Shown here: positions 62,285-64,000 of the stretch, in pieces
Numbering within the stretch: the first letter of the stretch is position 1
Layout of the letters: every line of letters begins with the position of its first letter
DNA from: Gelidibacter pelagius
Lineage (GTDB): Bacteria; Bacteroidota; Bacteroidia; Flavobacteriales; Flavobacteriaceae
DNA length: 64,000 bases
Direction of reading: 5' to 3'
NCBI RefSeq assembly: GCF_017581925.1
Contig: NZ_JAGEVG010000008.1
Span: forward strand, 118,884-182,883
Translations under genes and position numbers: made by a program
The notes under the pieces: generated by a model
Database searches by the model: none
What the model saw: only the letters and a program-made list of their open reading frames with translations
What the model was told of the DNA's origin: nothing

Positions 62285-63289
62285 TCACGTCATAATCCGC
62301 ACCAGAAGCTCTTTCAACAAATCCCCTTGAGGCACGGCATAAGCGCCCACACCTTTGCTTTTAACGTCAAATTCGCGCAAGGTAGCAATGACGCTGCTCA
62401 CTTTTCTCATCGGAAAGTTTCTCGCAGCGGTGATATATTCATTCACGAAATATGGATTTATCTTTAAGGCAGAAGCGACATTTCTAGGTGACTTATCATT
62501 CATTCCATGTAAATACAGCAATTGTGAAAAGAAATTAAACAACAACGATACTGTAACTACCATGGGATTATCCTTAGGGTTTTCGGCAAAATAAATTACA
62601 ATTTGATGAGCCTTTTTGATATTTCCTTCCCCGATGGCCTTGCGCAACTCGAAATTATTGAAGTCTTTGCTGATGCCGATATTCTCTTCTATATGATCTG
62701 GCGATATTTGCGTGCCCTTTGGTAAAATAATCTGAAGTTTATCCAGTTCATTGTTGATCTTACTCAAATCAGTTCCCAAAAACTCTACGAGCATTTGTGA
62801 TGCTTTTGGAGCAATGGTATAATCTTTAGGCGCCAACACACGTCTTATCCAATCGCCCACTTGGTTCTCATAAAGTTTTTTACTTTCATAAACCACACCC
62901 ATTTTATTCAAGGTTTTGTAAAGTGATTTGCGCTTATCAATCGTCTTATACTTGTAGTTCATCACCAAAATAGTGGAAGGCTGTGGCTGTTTGGCATAAT
63001 CGACCAACTTCTCTATAGTCCGCGATAAATCTTGGGCTTCTTTTACAATAATCACCTGATATTCTGCCATCATTGGAAAGCGTTTCGCATTGCCCACGAT
63101 ATCATCTATGGATACATCACGGCCATAAAGCACCATCTGATTGAAGCCACGCTCCTCTTCAGTAAGCACATTGTCTTGGATAAAATCTGAAATCTTATCA
63201 ATATAATAAGGCTCTTCGCCCATTAAAAAATAAATGGGTTTCAACTTTCTGCTCTTAATATCGGCAGCTAACTGTTTAACTTCGTCCAA
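62285..63289 (-). CDS. holA: DNA polymerase III delta subunit
   Basis: A 334-residue clamp-loader subunit of the AAA+ fold. It begins MDEVKQLAADIKSRKLKPIY and shows the delta signature YFLMGEEPYYIDKISDFIQD, followed by VSIDDIVGNAKRFPMMAEYQ and VIIVKEAQDL. It has no Walker A, as expected for delta. The second domain (APKASQMLVEFLGTDLSKIN, NELDKL) and the helical C-terminus are in the usual order. It opens the beta clamp in the clamp loader. It is divergent from the HsdR_N-domain gene, an arrangement I recall in other Flavobacteriia. Confidence 0.94.
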   Translation of the reverse strand: MDEVKQLAADIKSRKLKPIYFLMGEEPYYIDKISDFIQDNVLTEEERGFNQMVLYGRDVSIDDIVGNAKRFPMMAEYQVIIVKEAQDLSRTIEKLVDYAKQPQPSTILVMNYKYKTIDKRKSLYKTLNKMGVVYESKKLYENQVGDWIRRVLAPKDYTIAPKASQMLVEFLGTDLSKINNELDKLQIILPKGTQISPDHIEENIGISKDFNNFELRKAIGEGNIKKAHQIVIYFAENPKDNPMVVTVSLLFNFFSQLLYLHGMNDKSPRNVASALKINPYFVNEYITAARNFPMRKVSSVIATLREFDVKSKGVGAYAVPQGDLLKELLVRIMT

Positions 63290-63344
63290 ACTTTGTGAAT
63301 TTTGAAATTTTCAAGCACCAGATTCCGATTTTACCTTGGGGAAT

Positions 63345-63374
63345 TTGGTATTTAGTTATTGAAGATTAACTTTG
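63345..63374 (+). promoter_or_regulatory. Consensus promoter directly at the start of the HsdR_N gene
   Basis: TTG (63345-63347), 19 nt, then TAACTTTG (63367-63374), a perfect match. The ATG lies at 63378, so transcription should begin within a base or two of the start codon and the messenger would be leaderless. Confidence 0.65.
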
Positions 63375-63377
63375 GCA

Positions 63378-63845
63378 ATGTCTAAATTAGAAGTCTTGCA
63401 ACCACTCAATTTTCCAAAGTTTTCGTTCCGATTCAAAAATAGCGAAAATAAAGTATCTATTTTCGACGTCGTTCGTAAAAAATTTATGATTTTACAACCA
63501 GAGGAATGGGTACGCCAACATTGTGTGCATTACCTGATGGATGAGAAGAAATACCCGCATTCATTAATTAACGTGGAAAAGGAATTGACCATCAACAATC
63601 TAAAAAAACGATATGATATAGTTGTTTTCGACACGCAAGGTGATGTCCATTTGATTGTGGAATGCAAAGCACCCCAAATTGCAATCGACCAAAGTACATT
63701 TGATCAAATTGCAAGGTACAACCTTACTTTAAAAGCAAAATACTTGATGGTGACCAATGGCCTGCAACACTATTACTGTCAGATGGATTTTGAGAAAGAG
63801 AGTTATCTGTTTTTGAAGGATATTCCGGAGTATGAGAGGGTTTAA
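63378..63845 (+). CDS. Stand-alone HsdR_N-type (HSDR_N_2) nuclease-fold protein
   Basis: A 155-residue protein started at the ATG 63378 (MSKLEVLQPLNFPKFSFRF); a TTG two codons upstream is less likely. It has the type I restriction N-terminal PD-(D/E)XK fold: EWVRQHCVHYLMDEKKYPHS, a Glu in INVEKEL, KRYDIVVFDTQGDVHLIVEC and the ECK triad (VECKAP), then DQIARYN and YLMVTNGLQHYYC. The catalytic D, E and K are present. The protein is widespread in Bacteroidota next to holA and is not part of an R-M operon; its function is unknown. It is too far from, and too short for, the missing HsdR of the left operon. Confidence 0.88.
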   Translation: MSKLEVLQPLNFPKFSFRFKNSENKVSIFDVVRKKFMILQPEEWVRQHCVHYLMDEKKYPHSLINVEKELTINNLKKRYDIVVFDTQGDVHLIVECKAPQIAIDQSTFDQIARYNLTLKAKYLMVTNGLQHYYCQMDFEKESYLFLKDIPEYERV

Positions 63846-64000
63846 GTATGATTTGATAGGAATTGGAGATTTTGAAGTAGGGATTGGTGATTGGTGATTC
63901 AGTAGCGTCCGATATAAGAATCAAGACCGCTGCGCTATAAGAATCAAGAACCAAGACTAAAAAACTTAGAGCATTTAAAATGTGGCTTTTAAAATTTAAA
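63846..64000 (+). repeat. Low-complexity heptad-like tail
   Basis: After the stop codon the sequence shows GGGATTG, GTGATTG, GTGATTC (about 63879-63900) and, further on, AGAATCA units, in the style of the other 7-bp arrays. No further gene starts before the window ends. Confidence 0.5.

Noticed and set aside
63378..63845. The HsdR_N-domain protein as the missing restriction subunit of the left R-M operon
   Set aside because: It is 155 residues with no motor domain, lies 49 kb away beside holA and has its own promoter. This gene-holA pairing is, from memory, common in Flavobacteriia with no R-M genes nearby.

Overview
The window is a stretch of chromosome from a member of the Bacteroidota, most likely a marine or soil Flavobacteriaceae. 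The base composition is AT-rich. Several genes are preceded by the Bacteroidota sigma-factor promoter (TTG, about 19 nt, TAnnTTTG). There is a SusC/SusD pair, many lipoproteins with a Cys lipobox, few Shine-Dalgarno sequences, and intergenic tracts of 7-bp repeats. No rRNA, tRNA, CRISPR array, complete insertion sequence or phage module was recognised.

Left part (1-14.6 kb): one long minus-strand operon in which most genes abut or overlap by one base (TAATG). In transcription order it encodes a type I methyltransferase subunit (HsdM1), a DUF262/HNH protein, a second HsdM, one HsdS, a GIY-YIG protein, a small unknown, a protein with two PD-(D/E)XK-like nuclease regions, an SF1B (Upf1/Dna2-type) helicase, a large RecQ-type helicase, and a coiled-coil protein that leaves the window. 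No HsdR is seen. This is a modification module joined to helicase and nuclease genes that resemble a split Dna2 plus a RecQ partner, and it is the best candidate for an undescribed defence system.

14.8-22.7 kb: a scrambled border zone. It holds a small unknown gene, a SAM methyltransferase, a glycoside-hydrolase-like lipoprotein, a CPBP protease, a beta-propeller lipoprotein and a HARE-HTH/GIY-YIG protein. It also holds two relics: a decayed lipoprotein N-terminus fused to the last codons of an hsdS, and a fragment of the small unknown gene.

22.7-31.4 kb: tyrS sits behind what looks like a complete tyrosine-sensing attenuator (promoter, Tyr-rich 33-codon leader peptide, antiterminator, terminator). 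It is followed by repeat-rich DNA, a di-haem oxidoreductase / Rieske / outer-membrane barrel operon behind a perfect 22-bp palindrome, an NlpC/P60 lipoprotein with a small upstream gene, and a MATE exporter.

31.5-39.9 kb: a second accessory segment. It contains a Fic/HTH pair (mobile mystery proteins B and A) with three phased operator-like repeats, a 1608-residue exonuclease-RecQ-UvrD fusion, and RNase HI with a zinc ribbon.

40-64 kb: mostly core metabolism. It contains an AmiD-like amidase; a five-gene fatty-acid beta-oxidation operon with a divergent transglutaminase-like gene and TetR regulator and two matching operators; a SusC/SusD/DUF4397 operon followed by a second glycoside-hydrolase-like lipoprotein; a GH20 hexosaminidase; a GNAT acetyltransferase; a DHA2 drug exporter; holA; and a stand-alone HsdR_N-domain protein. 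Coordinates of motifs were worked out by hand from the sequence; family names come from motif recognition and were not searched.
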